64,000 bases of DNA from Melieria omissa (Eukaryota; Arthropoda; Insecta; Diptera; Ulidiidae): the NCBI GenBank assembly GCA_963971225.1, contig OZ020269.1, positions 22,671,190-22,735,189 on the forward strand. Direction: 5' to 3'. The notes beneath the pieces were generated by a model. That model searched no databases. It was not told where the DNA came from and was given only the letters and a program-made list of their open reading frames with translations. Both the position numbers and the translations under genes were made by a program. Position 1 is the stretch's first letter. The number at the start of each line of letters is the position of its first letter. Shown one piece after another: positions 36,696 to 47,926 of this stretch.

Positions 36696-37610
36696 CACAG
36701 TGATTCGACTTCATACAACCGCGGGACAAATTAGAAGGTGTGGTCCGTTCTTCTTAAAATTTGGTATACTAGTTAAACATGGTCTGCTGAATTAAAGTCT
36801 CCATTTGGTTTTTCTTTAACTGTTGTAGTTTGGCAATGCCTGAGACTTAATTTTGCAAATTTTGTCATTTTTGGAGAGCTAAAGCACCAAGTGTGTTGGT
36901 TAGATTTTTCAGATTTTATTATTATTATTTAATCGGTAACATCAACATTGATTATTCCAAAGAGTAACAGAAATTGTATTAGGACCCTCTGGTTTTGCAA
37001 TAAAAACGATAATAACAGATGTATGTTTTGCATTTGTGCAGATCTGTTCATTTTTCATGCTGTTTGCATACTTTTAGGGGTAAATAAAATAAATTTTGTC
37101 GAAAAGTACGTGTTTAGACTACTTTTCAAAGTGAATTATTTTCTGAGATCGGAAGATATCGGAGGATGTAATTACATTATCTGACAAAGAAAGAATGCTT
37201 CTTAAAATAAAAAAAGATCCAGGAAAATACTTTTACATACTTTTTAGATATTATTTTGCCAATTTTCAGATTTTTAATTTGGAAAAATATTTTGATTTAA
37301 AAGTGGTGTAAAAGCCTCAACTTTGCAAATTTTTGAGATAACATTAAAAGCGAAAATGGCCACATCATTCCTCAATCTATATTAAAAGTTTCAGAAACTT
37401 CTTGGTAACCATTTATTTTTACAATTTTTTTTTCCTCAATTGACTAAAAAACAGAAAAGATGTGTTTACATTTTTTTGTGAAAAAAGTTTCAACTTTGAG
37501 CCGCTTTTGCACACACACTAATTAATTTTTTGCACAGATTTTTTTTGTTTTCTTAGTTGGAGTTTTACCTCTCAAATGACTCGAAAATCATTAAATTCTG
37601 AGACTTCATA
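36696..37610 (-). mobile_element. Short Transib derivative, right end lost
   Basis: Starts CACAGTGATTCG directly after CATTG (36691-36695) and follows the left about 400 bp and then the right about 520 bp of the element at 20611-24240, the coding centre being absent. The join is at GCATACTTTTAGG near 37066. It stops short near 37610, where the LINE fragment begins, so the last about 45 bp and the right CACTGTG are missing. Confidence 0.85.
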
Positions 37611-38722
37611 TTAGTAGATCTCAAACTAACCTGAACAATTAATGAAGCGTATTAGGCTTTTGGTGTCGACGTTTGATATATCGGCGAGGTTGGCGGTGTG
37701 GTAAAAACCGAAGTGTTTTTTGCAAAGGAAGTGTAAAATGGTTTCTGCCTCTTCTATGTCTCTGCAGCTACGGCAGAAATCTTTGGCTAGATGACCCAGC
37801 CCTAGTCTTCTTGCGTGGCCACCGAGGCTGCAGTGCCCAGTGATTACCCCGACAACAGCCCTGAGTGCACCCCTTTTGAGGTTTAGCAGACTTCTCTCCA
37901 GAACTTTGGCCAGATTTGTTGCGCTGTCTTGCCTGTCTCCGAGGTCGCCCAGGCGGTGTTGGCGGCTTTAGTCACAGCTCCCTCTAACATCAGCTTGCAA
38001 GTACTTAGCGGGACAACCAAGCCAGCGAATTCTGTGGGTGGCCCTTTAGTTGTGCCTAGTCTAGACAGTTCGTCGGCCCTACAGTTCCCGGAATGTCTCT
38101 GTGACCTGGGACCCATAATAGGTGTATGTTAAGCTGCTCAGCCATCTTGTTGAGAGATCTGCGGCAGCTGATCACTGTTTTTAATGTTAAGACGTGAGAC
38201 CCTAGGGCCCTGATAGCCGCTTGGCTGTCAGAGAGTATGCTAACATCTCGTACTGGGATGATGCGCTCGTTAATCAGCTTCAGGGCGGCTTCAATGGCGG
38301 TTCCTTCCACATGGAACACACTACAGTGGTCCGGTAATCTAAAGGAGTAGTTTATACCCAATGAGTCCGAAAAGACGACTCCGCCGACCGCTCCATTTAG
38401 CTTAGAGCCATCAGTGAGGACCTGACATGAGCTACCTGTTAGTGGTGTTGAGCCGTCCTCCCAGCTGCTCCTATCTGGGATGGTTCAGGAGAACTTCTTG
38501 TTGAAGAGAAGTTGAGGAGGAGAGTAATCGAGTTCTCCAGTTTGTCCTAAGAGAGAGAGTATCCTACTGCGACCCGTATTTGATTCCGACCAATGGCCGA
38601 AAGCACGAAGTCTTTGGCTTGTAGTTGCCGCCGATTTTTTGCAATGTAGGTCTCGTGGGATGAGGTGAAGTAACGCTTCTAAGTCTGAGGTTGGGGTAGT
38701 TCTAAGAGCGCCTGAGTATGAA
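37611..38722 (-). mobile_element. LINE fragment: RT end, RNase H and zinc knuckle
   Basis: On the minus strand one reads GALRTTPTSDLEALLHLI (end of RT, near 38700), then TDGSKLNGAVGGVVFSDS (first RNase H Asp, near 38380), IEAALKLINERI, SILSDSQAAIRALGSH (38361-38200), LLWVPGHRDIPG, and in a shifted frame CRADELSRLGTT (about 38070-38105), followed by GHCSLGGHARRLGL, the zinc knuckle FCRSCRDIEEAETILHFLC and a stop near 37630. It is 5'-truncated and has at least one frameshift within the last RNase H motif. It abuts the cut end of the Transib derivative at 37610. Confidence 0.85.
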
Positions 38723-38998
38723 TGTTTAAAAGCTAAGAAAATCGTTCAACAGGAAACACATACATCTGAGCCCTGGAATATCTGCAATTGGTTGTTTGCT
38801 CCAATCTTGTCGGATGGAGCAAGTCTATCGAATTGCTGACTATCATTTTCACAGTGGAACTGCTGAGACCAACCGCAGATTCCAATTCCCACAAGTGCGA
38901 TATCTCATTCAGTTCGAATCTAATGCGTCCTTTGTCTACTTCAAAGCCACTACTCTTTTCTTTTACCAGACCGGTCGATAAATTTTTCCGCCCCATTC
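38723..38998. other. Unassigned segment between LINE and Transib derivative
   Basis: About 275 bp of moderately complex sequence with open frames on both strands (94 codons minus, 72 plus) but no recognised motif. It may be more of a decayed transposon. Confidence 0.4.
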
Positions 38999-40464
38999 CA
39001 CAGTGATTCGACTTCATACAACCGCAGGTTAAATTTAAAAGTGGTCTGGTTTTAAATCTTCGCCATTTTTGGTAATAGCTAAATTTTTCAGATTTTACAT
39101 TTAATCAGTTAAGATTAAGCCTAAGATTGGTTGGGGCTAGACATTGGCTGTCTATGGCACTGCGTTCATTTTGAACTATTGTGCCTTGCCCGAGTTCACT
39201 ACTGGAAGAGACCTCCTATTTCCTCCTATTTTCTCAAAGAACATTTTGATTCTTGCGAGATCAATTCCAGACAGATGAGTAGTATGTAATATTTCCTTGC
39301 CTAGTGCCTGCTTTCTTGCATAAACTAAGGCCGGGTATTCAGTGATCATGGAATTCTCGTCATCCTCCATGCAAAATCTACATATTTCACTGTCTGTTAA
39401 TTTCAGACGGGCCTTATGTTTGTTTAGCAGACAGTGTCCGCTGATTACTCCTGTCATGAGTTTTAGTTCCGGTCTGCTCAAGCGCAGGAGAAATTTTGCA
39501 TTTCTGCTTGAGTATCGCGGGAAAAAGGCGTTGGTACATTCCATACCAATTGATTTTGACCATTTGCATTTGCTTTGATCAAGTATTATTGCTTAATACA
39601 ACCTTTGTAATGAGATTTGCTGACACCTAAGATCGGTTCGGGTCCAAATGGTCGCTTTCCAGCTCCCTCCCTTGACAATCTGTCTGCGTCCTCATTACCA
39701 TCATGCATCCGCAATGTGCTGGAATCCAGTTTATTATCACCCGATTCCCTGTTAACAGTTGTTGGAGAAGATTAGCTGTCTCCCATACCAACTTAGAATT
39801 AAATGTCGACGCGTGCAAGGCTCTTATTGCGGCCTGGCTGTCTGACGTTATGATAATCCTTTTCCGATGAGGGTGAAGATTCAGAATTTCTCTGGCACAC
39901 TGATTGATAGCACAGACTTCCGCTTGGAAGACGGTTGCCAAACTACCAAGGCTAACTGACATTTTAATCAGTTATGTCAACATTGATAATTTCAAAGAGT
40001 AACAGAAATTGTTTGGGACCCTTTAATTTTGCAATAAAAATCATAAAATCATACATTTTTCTTATTGATTGCATACTTTCAGGCATGAGTAAAATATATT
40101 TGGTCGAAAAATTTGTGTTTTGGCGACTTCTTTTCAAACGGAATTATTGTCTTAAATCGGTGGATATCGGAGGATGTGATTCCATTATTCGACAAAGAAA
40201 TAATGCTTGTGAAAATAAACAAAAAGCCTAAAACTTACTTGACATATTTTTTAGATATTTTCCTCTAAGTTTTGCCAATTTTCAGGTTTTTAACTTTGTT
40301 AAATATTTTAAATTAAATATTAATTCATTAACTAATTAATTTTTTGCGCAGATTTTTTGGGGTCTTCTTAGTTTGAGTTTTACATTTCAAATGACATCAG
40401 AATCTTAAAATTCTGAAACTATATACATATTTATTGAATTTTGCCTATGGAACGGATCACTGAG
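38999..40464 (-). mobile_element. Short Transib derivative split by a LINE
   Basis: Left end CACAGTGATTCGACTTCATAC at 38999, right end GGATCACTGAG (one change from CACTGTG) at 40464, with CATTC before and AATTG after. It has the same deletion as the other short copies, joined at GCATACTTTCAGG near 40074. A LINE fragment sits inside from about 39112 to 39962. Without it the element would be about 0.6 kb. The ~95-bp satellite-like repeat follows directly at 40465. Confidence 0.87.
39112..39962 (-). mobile_element. Nested LINE fragment with RNase H end and zinc knuckle
   Basis: Minus-strand frames read LATVFQAEVCAINQCAREIL, IIITSDSQAAIRALHAST and VIINWIPAHCG (RNase H, 39962-39690), then in other frames GHCLLNKHKARLKL and ICRFCMEDDENS (zinc knuckle). 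The flanks share ACATTT(T)AATCAGTTA (about 39097-39111 and 39959-39974), a target duplication of about 12 bp within the Transib derivative. It is related to, but clearly different from, the LINE at 37611-38722. Confidence 0.83.
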
Positions 40465-40539
40465 AATTGCTTCAAATTGAAAAAACTAACAAATATCGAA
40501 TGCAGAATGGGCAGAAAATAAGAACAAGAAGACATAAAA
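40465..40539 (+). repeat. Satellite-like ~95-bp repeat, left part
   Basis: Reads AATTGCTTCAAATTG, then ACTAACAAATATCGAATGCAG, then AAGAAGACATAAAAGTAGTAAA, where it is interrupted by the RT fragment. It continues after it at 41426. The same repeat, inverted, is tandem at 45395-45560. Confidence 0.65.
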
Positions 40540-41425
40540 GTAGTAAAGCTCCAAGCAGAACTTGACGCTGTCAACATGTGGTGCTCTCGGAATCGTCTGC
40601 CGCTAAACATTAATAAATGCTTTAAATTGTCGTTCTCTAAAAGCAATTCTGTCCTTCAGACTTCCTACCGAATCTCAAAGACTTATTTGAAATCTCTTAC
40701 CGAGACTAAGGACCTGGGGGTAGTTTTTTATGCAAAGCTTTCCTTCACAAGTCATATAAATTCCACCATTGCCAAGTCCTATGCCATGTTAGCTTTTGTG
40801 AGGCGCAATAGTTCCGAGTTCTCCAATCTCTACACTCTCAAACTGCTTTACCCCTGTCTTGACCGCTCGAAGTTAGAGTATGCCTTGTTTATTTGGAGGC
40901 CATATCACTGTTGCCACGTTAATCGCTTGGAACGTATTCAGAAGGTTTTCCTACGTTTCACTCTGAAATCACTACACTTTCAGAATACTGTTTCATCGTA
41001 CTTCTCGCGTTGTAAGCTCATAAATTTAAAAACCTTGCAGGATAGAAGATCCATCCTATCTTTGTCATTTGCTTTTGATGTTGTTTGCGGGTTGGTTGAG
41101 GATTCACTTCAACATCCCTTCTAGATCTCTCCGGAACTTAGATTTGTTTAATGATGGATTTGTCAAAACAAATTATGCTTTAAATGCTCCTCTTTTGCGA
41201 GCTCTAATAGAATTTAATAAGATCGCAATGAACTCTTCGGTGGATTTCACTACTTCTAAAGCAATATTTATGAACTTGTTGAACTCTGTTTTTAATTAAG
41301 TTATCGATTGTTACGTAATATTTACTTTGTGACTTATCCATTACGCTGTTCTTTATTAGTCAGTAAGCAAACAATTATTCTTTGACTAATTATAAATAAA
41401 TGAAATGAAATGAAATGAAATTATC
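40540..41425 (+). mobile_element. Jockey-like LINE fragment (end of reverse transcriptase)
   Basis: Encodes the C-terminal part of a reverse transcriptase: LQAELDAVNMWCSRNRLPLNINKC (40553 onward, about), ETKDLGVVFYAKLSFTSHI (the DLGV block after the fingers/palm), then CLDRSKLEYALFIWRP, VNRLERIQKVFLRF and the tail to a stop at 41299, with one frameshift near 41085. A 3' UTR of about 100 bp and a tail of GAAAT units (about 41400-41425) follow. No RNase H is present. It lies precisely inside the satellite-like unit (AAGTAGTAAA before, TTATCATTAAATTG after), with no clear target duplication. Confidence 0.85.
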
Positions 41426-41480
41426 ATTAAATTGCTTCAAATTTAAAACACTAACGAATATCGAAAGCAGTTCTGTTCTT
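41426..41480 (+). repeat. Satellite-like ~95-bp repeat, right part
   Basis: TTATCATTAAATTGCTTC followed by AAATTTAAAACACTAACGAATATCGAAAGCAG, matching the segment at 40465-40505 with few changes. Confidence 0.65.
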
Positions 41481-43019
41481 TGAACAAGTTAGTCTTTCGG
41501 GACTGTAAAATCACTTCTGGTGAATGAAATTCTTTGATCAAATTAATTTGAACTAATTTTCGAATTCATATTTTCAAAGTAAAACAACAACATTCTCATT
41601 AAGGCGTTACTTCTATTTTAAATTCATTCAACATTATGTCTTCACAAATATTTTAAATCTCCCCATCAACGTGCAACTTCACCAGCTGACAGTCATTCAA
41701 AGGCATTGCAATTAAATGCCAAGATTTAATTAAACCATAATTAAATTTTACACTCAATCAGTCTGCTTATCAATCAGTTCTGCCCATAAAGTCGACAACT
41801 TCGCATTCGTCCACTGAGCTCAAAGTGTTTGCTTAATTTAATTGTTCATTGCGGCGTTTGGCATCTTTTGCCCAAATACATACACACGCACATACAAATA
41901 TGTTCATAATTAATCAAATCTCTGATATAACTTTGAAGAATATGTCGCTTTAATATAGATAAAAAAATATTATGCAATAAAATAAATTAAGCGAATGCCT
42001 GCAGCGCGCGTGAATAATGCACAGGAAGCCGCAAATGTTTAACCTAATGACTTCTTCACTTATCCATATTTTTATTTATGGCAACAACGCTGACTCGAGC
42101 ACACGACGCACCGATATGCACAGCGAGACCGCGCAAAAATGTTCGTGCCGCGAGCCTGAAGGTTCCAAATTCGCCGGTCGTTCGAGTGCAAACATTTTTC
42201 GGCGGGATGTGTGTGCGAATGCGGCGCACTCCATATGAACGACAAAACCCCTTTTGATTTATGAGCGAAATAAGCATTTCGCAGGCGACGCAGGTGAGCC
42301 GATAAAATGAGACTTTGGCGCTCGAATGCCATGTGAGCTTTGCTCGCGGCCATGCTGCCGCCGCTTTCACATCAATGCACCCAGCAACGAGTGTGTGTGT
42401 ATTGCGGTTGCTGCCATTGCTTACGCATGACGCGCTCCCGCTGTGTGTTGTGTGTGTGCGTTGTGTCTGCAGTTCGCAACAGATTTGCAGTTGGATCGTC
42501 TGAGTTTGCGTTTTTCTGCGCCCATTCTGACAGTATTTGGGATTTATTTTGCCGCCATTTGCCGCTCTTAATGACGGCATACAGCGCGTTAGAGTAACAA
42601 CAAGAACAAAAATAATACAACAAAAGCGACCAACAAAAATCTTTGTTATCTACCAAACAATGATGGCGGTTGTGGAGTTGTTGCCATCAACCGGAAACTC
42701 GAATCGGCCGCATCGCTCAGTGATTTTTGCTTTAGCAGCGAACAGCTTGCATCCTTTGCGGGCGACACAATAACAACAACAAAAAGAAACGTTCTGGCAA
42801 CCAAGTGTCAGTGTGTGTGTATGAAGCTGCCGCCGGCGTTGAGGTGAATGTTTGTGTTTATTTTGTTTGACTGGTTTTGGCGAACGGTGTCAGCGTTGGC
42901 GTCAACTCATCTAAGTCGCGTTAGCAAAATCAGCGGGATTCGCTGCGAGACTTAAGCTTTGTTACTGTTGAGGTAATTTCTGTTTTAGATTTCGGCTAAA
43001 ACCAAAAAATAATACAATC
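41481..43019. other. Gene-free stretch
   Basis: No supported gene. Bases 42000-42950 are GC-richer with TG runs near 42390 and 42450. Open frames of 174 (minus, 42056-42580) and 85 codons overlap there but are antisense shadows of each other without domains. It may be a promoter or untranslated exon of an unseen gene. Confidence 0.5.
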
Positions 43020-43866
43020 CTTTGGCTTTGGATTTGGTTAGAGATGGTTTGAGGTTAGGTTAGGACTATGATGGGATTTTGTGTAAAAATATATTAGATT
43101 TGCGGTTAGGTTATTTGAGGTTATGTTGTTAGTAATGGTTAAAGATTAGATCTTATGTTTAGTTTTTGTTTAGCTTAGTGGATGCTGAATAAGATTTGAG
43201 GTTAGTTTATGGTTAGTTGGATTATGTTGGATTTGAGTTAGGTTGGCTTTAAAGTTTGGTTTAAAGTGGTTTTAGATTAAATTTGAACTATGTTCTGAGA
43301 GTAAATGCCAAGTACAGTTCGAGTTTAGGTCAGGTTTGGGGCAATGTTTAAGTTAAGTTTGGCTTGAAGTGATTTGAGATTAAATTTTAATTATGCTTTG
43401 AAAGCAAATACCAAGTACAGTTCGAGTTTAGGTCAGGTTTGAGGTGATGTTTAAGTTAAGTTTGGCTTAAAGTGATTTGAGATTAAATTTTAATTATGTT
43501 TTGAGAGCGAATGCCAAGTACAGTTCGAGATTAGGTCTGGTTCGAGGTTATGTTTAAGTTAAGTTTGGCATGAAGTGTGTTGAGATTAAATTTGAATTAT
43601 GTTTTGAGAGCAAATACCAAGAATAGTTCGAGTTTAGGTCAGGTTTGAGGTTATGTTTAAATTAAGTTTGGCTTGAAGTAATTTGAGATTAAATTTTAAT
43701 TATGTTTTGAGAGCGAATACCAAGAATAGTTCGAGTTTCAGGTTTGAGTTGATTTTGTATTAGTTGAACTTTTATTTAAGATTCAGGTTGGAGATTTATG
43801 GCTAAGTTTAAAGAATAGTTTGAGTTGAGGTTAACTCTGAAGTATGGTTTGTGTTATTAATAGTTT
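43020..43866 (+). repeat. C-poor GGTTA-rich tract with a 103-bp tandem repeat
   Basis: The plus strand is nearly free of C, built of words like GAGGTTAGG, TTAAGTT and GGTTTGAGG. Within it, CCAAGWAYAGTTCGAG lies at 43308, 43411, 43514, 43617 and 43720, an exact 103-bp period over four to five units. The left part has GGTTAGGTTAGG runs near 43050. Confidence 0.88.
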
Positions 43867-43870
43867 TTAA

Positions 43871-44147
43871 CCCTCCGATGGGCAGTAAATAGTTACTACA
43901 CATTTGCACTTTGCCGTCTGGCCAGACGAAAACTGGGTGAGGCTTCTGACAAATGTAAAGCACAATGACAGATGACGTTAATTATGTTAATATGGTAGGC
44001 AACATATGTAAGTTTATATATATACACATTATGTTCATATATACTAACTTAGTTACCCACAAATACACTGTAAAAGGGAGATGAATCTGTCAGTTTTTAT
44101 TTGTTTGAATCATGTCGTCTGGCCAGACGACAAAGTCCATCCGAGGG
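43871..44147. mobile_element. piggyBac-like MITE, family C
   Basis: A 277-bp non-coding element flanked by TTAA (43867-43870 and 44148-44151), with inverted ends CCCTCSGATGG. The palindrome CGTCTGGCCAGACG occurs near both ends (about 43915 and 44116). It is inserted within the C-poor tract, which resumes at 44152. Confidence 0.85.
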
Positions 44148-44151
44148 TTAA

Positions 44152-44611
44152 GTAAGTAAGTTTTGAAGTATGCTTCGACGTTGGGTTTGAAGTATAGTTT
44201 TTGGCTTGATTTGAAAAATGTTTTAAAATGAGGTATTATTAGATTTGAGGTTATGGCATGTTTGAGGTTAGATTTAAAGGTTCGATTTCAAATATCTTAG
44301 AAAATATGAGGTTATGTTTTTCAAGTTGGAACATATATTACAAGCGAAATAATCGAATGGCTTAGCTAAGCTTGAAAGCACAATTTATGGGGTTGGAATC
44401 TTCTCAAGCGAGCTGAATCTTGTCTGTGTGCAAGTCTTCCAGATTTTTCATGATGCATGAATGTGCTGGCAAACTTGAAATATTCGCCTGTGGCAACTCT
44501 AATATGAATCAAAGAATACATTAGAGCAAAGTAGAAAATTATGTGCCCACCTGGGAAACTAAAAAGAGTCGGCTGTGACAACAAAGTGGATCTGTAAGAC
44601 TCAATGCAATG
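44152..44611. other. End of C-poor tract and unassigned DNA
   Basis: The GGTTA-type tract continues to about 44340. The rest has an 82-codon minus-strand open frame without motif. CAATG at 44607-44611 precedes the next Transib derivative. Confidence 0.55.
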
Positions 44612-45395
44612 CACAGTGATTCGTTATATACAAATTCAAAAAATCTATAGTGTCAGAATGAAACGATTTTGATGTAATTTTAAAGATAAAAATCCAACTA
44701 ATTAGTTTTCTGTCTTAAGAAACCCAAAAAAACTGCGCAAAAAATGTATTAGCGTGCGCGCTTAGAGCTTAAAGTCTAAACATTTTTTACAAAAAAAATT
44801 TTAAACACATGTTTTCATTTTTTTAGTCTATTGAGTAAAAAAAATCGTAAAAATTCTTGGTTAACAAGAAGTTGCTAAAACTTTGAATGTGTATTAAGAA
44901 TTGATGTAGGCATTTTCGTATTTTGATGTTTTCTCAAAAGTTTTAAAGCTAAGGCTTCTAGTTTAAATTGAAAATATTTTTCAAAATTAAAAACCTGAAA
45001 ATTGACAGAACTTAGAGGAAAATATCTAAAAAGTATGTGGAAGTAAGATTAAGAAATTCGTTTTATTTTAAGAAGCATTCTTTTTTTCAAAAATGTAATC
45101 ACATTCTCAGATATCTTCCGATTTAAGAAAATAATTCAATTTAAAAAGTAGTCTAAACACCAACTTTTCGACAAAACATATTTTTTTCATGCCTGAAAGT
45201 ATGCAATCGACATGGAAAATGAAAAATTATTTTATTAAAATTTATTTTTTATGAAAACTAAAGAGTCCTCATACAATTTCTGTTACTCTTTGCAATTATC
45301 AATGTTGACATAACTGATTAAACGTAAAATCTGGAAAATCAAGCGCACGCAGGGGGGTTTTGAGGGTTTCAACCCCCCACTGTTGAATCCCTGTG
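44612..45395 (+). mobile_element. Short Transib derivative, inverted relative to the others
   Basis: Starts CACAGTGATTCG (the end that is on the right in the copy at 20611-24240) and ends GAATCCCTGTG (one change from GAATCACTGTG). The flanks are CAATG and CAATT. It carries the same internal deletion as the other short copies, joined at CCTGAAAGTATGCAAT near 45190. Close to the far end, about 45343-45383 is replaced by a foreign GC-rich segment with an inverted repeat (GGGGGGTT and AACCCCCC). Confidence 0.83.
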
Positions 45396-45560
45396 CAATT
45401 TAATGATAATTTTTTTACTACTTTTATGTCTTCTTTTTCTTATTTTCTTCTCACTCTACATTTGATCTCTTTAGACTTTTAAATTGTAAGCAATTTAATG
45501 ATAATTTATTTACTACTTTTATGTCTTCTTCTTCTTTTTCTTCTTCTCTTTCCATGTCTC
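45395..45560 (-). repeat. Satellite-like repeat, tandem, 95-bp period
   Basis: GCAATTTAATGATAATTT starts at 45395 and 45490, followed in each by TACTACTTTTATGTCTTCTT. This is the inverse of the sequence around 40465-41480. About 1.7 units are present, starting at the target base next to the Transib derivative. Confidence 0.75.
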
Positions 45561-47434
45561 TCTAACCTGAGCATAAATTCCATTAAACCTAAAACTTGCC
45601 ACACTGCGGGCGTCTCTGACAAACGGTGCCACTGCCACAGCTGACATTGGCGCCCAATTCGCTTTGACGGACAATCAGATTTGCTGTCTGCAACTTGAGA
45701 AGTTTCAGCAATAACTTTTGCAAAGAAAAAACAACAACCAAAACTATGTCAGCCACCCATTCCATTGCTTACTTTAGTTAAACCGCAGCGGCAACAAACG
45801 TTTCTTGCTTCGACACAGCACAGCTTAAGGATCCATAAAAGTTTGTCAGCTGCTGCTGGTGTCACATTCAAATGCAGCAAGCACCGCTGCCAACGTTGGC
45901 AATTTTGCGCAAAGCACCCAAGTTGCTTCCGGTGTGCGAACCGAATCGTTGCAGCGCATCACTTTTTAGACTGGGAAAAGTTTTTAAGAGCGCTTGAAAT
46001 TGTTACGTTTGCTCCATTAAGTCGGCCATAAAATCTGCATAAGTAAATTCGAATGCAATTTCAGCAATTGAATTCACGTTTCAATCAAACGGTGGCGCGT
46101 TTTTTAATGCACAAGGCGTGACGAAGCGCTCTCGGAGCGATCTCAAATTACGCAATGGCCATCAAAAGGGATACTACCGCTGAATGGCATAAAATGATAA
46201 CGAAATGAAATTATGCGCTGTGGCCAACGGGAAATTGTTATTCAATTTCATAAGCCACACGCGCTCACACACACAAACACACCCCTCACACACACACACA
46301 CATAGGCATTTATTTATGTTTTGCATAAATGCGCAATGCCGCACACAAAGGAGCAGCAAAAGAGCATAAAATCCGATTCTGACTCAAAGCACGCAAATGC
46401 GTAATTTAATTTCGTAGGCTGCACATTAAAACAGCCGCAGCCAATACGCAAACTACCGGCAGCTGGCCATCGCCGCGCGCCACCTGCGTCACGCGCCAAT
46501 GTCCGCATCGCACAAAGGATGTGTTTAAAATTGTAATTTCGCCGCAAAAGGATTTGCCGGCACAATTGGATTTTAACGCTTTGCTTTGCGCTCAACTCAA
46601 CGCAGTGTGACCGTTCGAGACGCCTTGCATCGCACAATAATAAAAACGTGCCGTCTTGCGTTTTTCTTACCCTTTTATATTGTTTATTGTATATTTTACT
46701 CGCGCGTGATTTTATTACAATAACTCATCAGTCAATGCGAGACCCGTCCAATTTACCCAACGCAGCTCATTTTCGCCGCGTAATTTCCGTTCTCGTTGTT
46801 GAGGCTGAAACGCTTTCGCAACAAAAAACGTCAGCTAGGCGAAAAGGTCAACTTTGGTAAGGGCGCGGGCGAGGGGCCAAATGCAAATAAGAATTAAGAA
46901 GCTATTATTGCGCCATTTCCCGCTGACGTGTTAACGCTCGTTGCATGTAAATGCTTTGTAATTAAAACAAAAAAAAATGCCCATCTACCTGCGATGGCTT
47001 CAGAGATATTTTGGGTTTTCTAAACAGGACGAATCGTTCAAATAGTGTAAACAGTGTTGAAGAGATGCGGACTCTTTCACTATTTGATTGAACTAAAATT
47101 CTAAAATTAAATTCTAAAGGCTTCTTTGTATCCAACTCTGTACTGAGGGATCAAACTAAAAACTGTGGTTCTCTGATTTTTCACAGAAAAAATTCCTTTT
47201 GAAAACAAAACCCCTTTTTCTGTTGATCTATCGCGTTATGTCCCGTTCTGACTATGTCATATATGGTGTCATATTCACTGACGACAAACACTGCCATATA
47301 TGTCATGTTCGTCCTATGTCGTCATTATGGAGACAATTTTCTTCTTTCATGATACCCATGTCTCCATCATTGCACAATCACAAATATTTAAAAAAATATT
47401 TGAAATGTGTATATCCTTACAATTTTAAAGTCCT
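45561..47434. other. Gene-free stretch
   Basis: No supported gene. CA microsatellite at 46265-46305. Bases 45600-46860 are of higher complexity; the open frames there (88 and 107 codons) have no motif. Confidence 0.5.
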
Positions 47435-47438
47435 TTAA

Positions 47439-47922
47439 CCCATTGCTGCCCAATGGGTAAAATTTTACCCATGAAAATTGTTTTTTTTTTTAAATCACAA
47501 AAAAGTCAATGTTTGAGATCTCTCAAAACCATTGATAGGGATAGTTAGGGTAAAGATGAAACTACCTTAACCTAGTGAAGGTCACCCTAAAATTTCGGCA
47601 TCTAGCTAGAGTTACCAGACTCCAAACATCGTGAATTTTTCGAAGGTGGAAAATGTGGCGTAACGTAGTGGCCTTAGAACTTAACAAAAATCTGCCTCCT
47701 AACTCACCTGTAAAAAATACAACTTTCGTTCACGTGTTTAGCTGATCACTTCACAAAGTATGGAAAAAAGTTACTATTGCTGCGTAATGGGTACAAAAAT
47801 CTCCGCAACGTGCAGAGATATAAAGCTGAAATTTTGTTTCTGATAATTTTGGGTCACTTTTAGGTCGTGTATGAAACTTTATCAAAATCGTATGGGCGGA
47901 ACTGGTACCGGGCAGCAATGGG
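47439..47922. mobile_element. piggyBac-like MITE, family A, copy 2
   Basis: A 484-bp sister of 17814-18312: TTAA on both sides (47435-47438, 47923-47926), the same 12-bp ends CCCATTGCTGCC, the palindrome GGGTAAAATTTTACCC, and shared blocks such as GTCACCCTAAAATT, CATCTAGCTAGAGTTACCAG and CTCCTAACTCACCTGTAAA. The internal repeat of the left end is present near 47775. The two copies differ by small indels, for example a run of AATGTGGCG units that is present only in copy 1. Confidence 0.92.
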
Positions 47923-47926
47923 TTAA

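Noticed and set aside
42056..42580. 174-codon minus-strand open frame
   Set aside because: Overlaps open frames on the other strand, has no domain, and contains microsatellite-coded parts (THTHNTQ type); no splice context supports a gene.
43040..43100. GGTTAGGTTAGG runs as an interstitial telomere
   Set aside because: The runs are short and irregular and lie within a broad GGTTA-rich tract; flies lack TTAGG telomeres.
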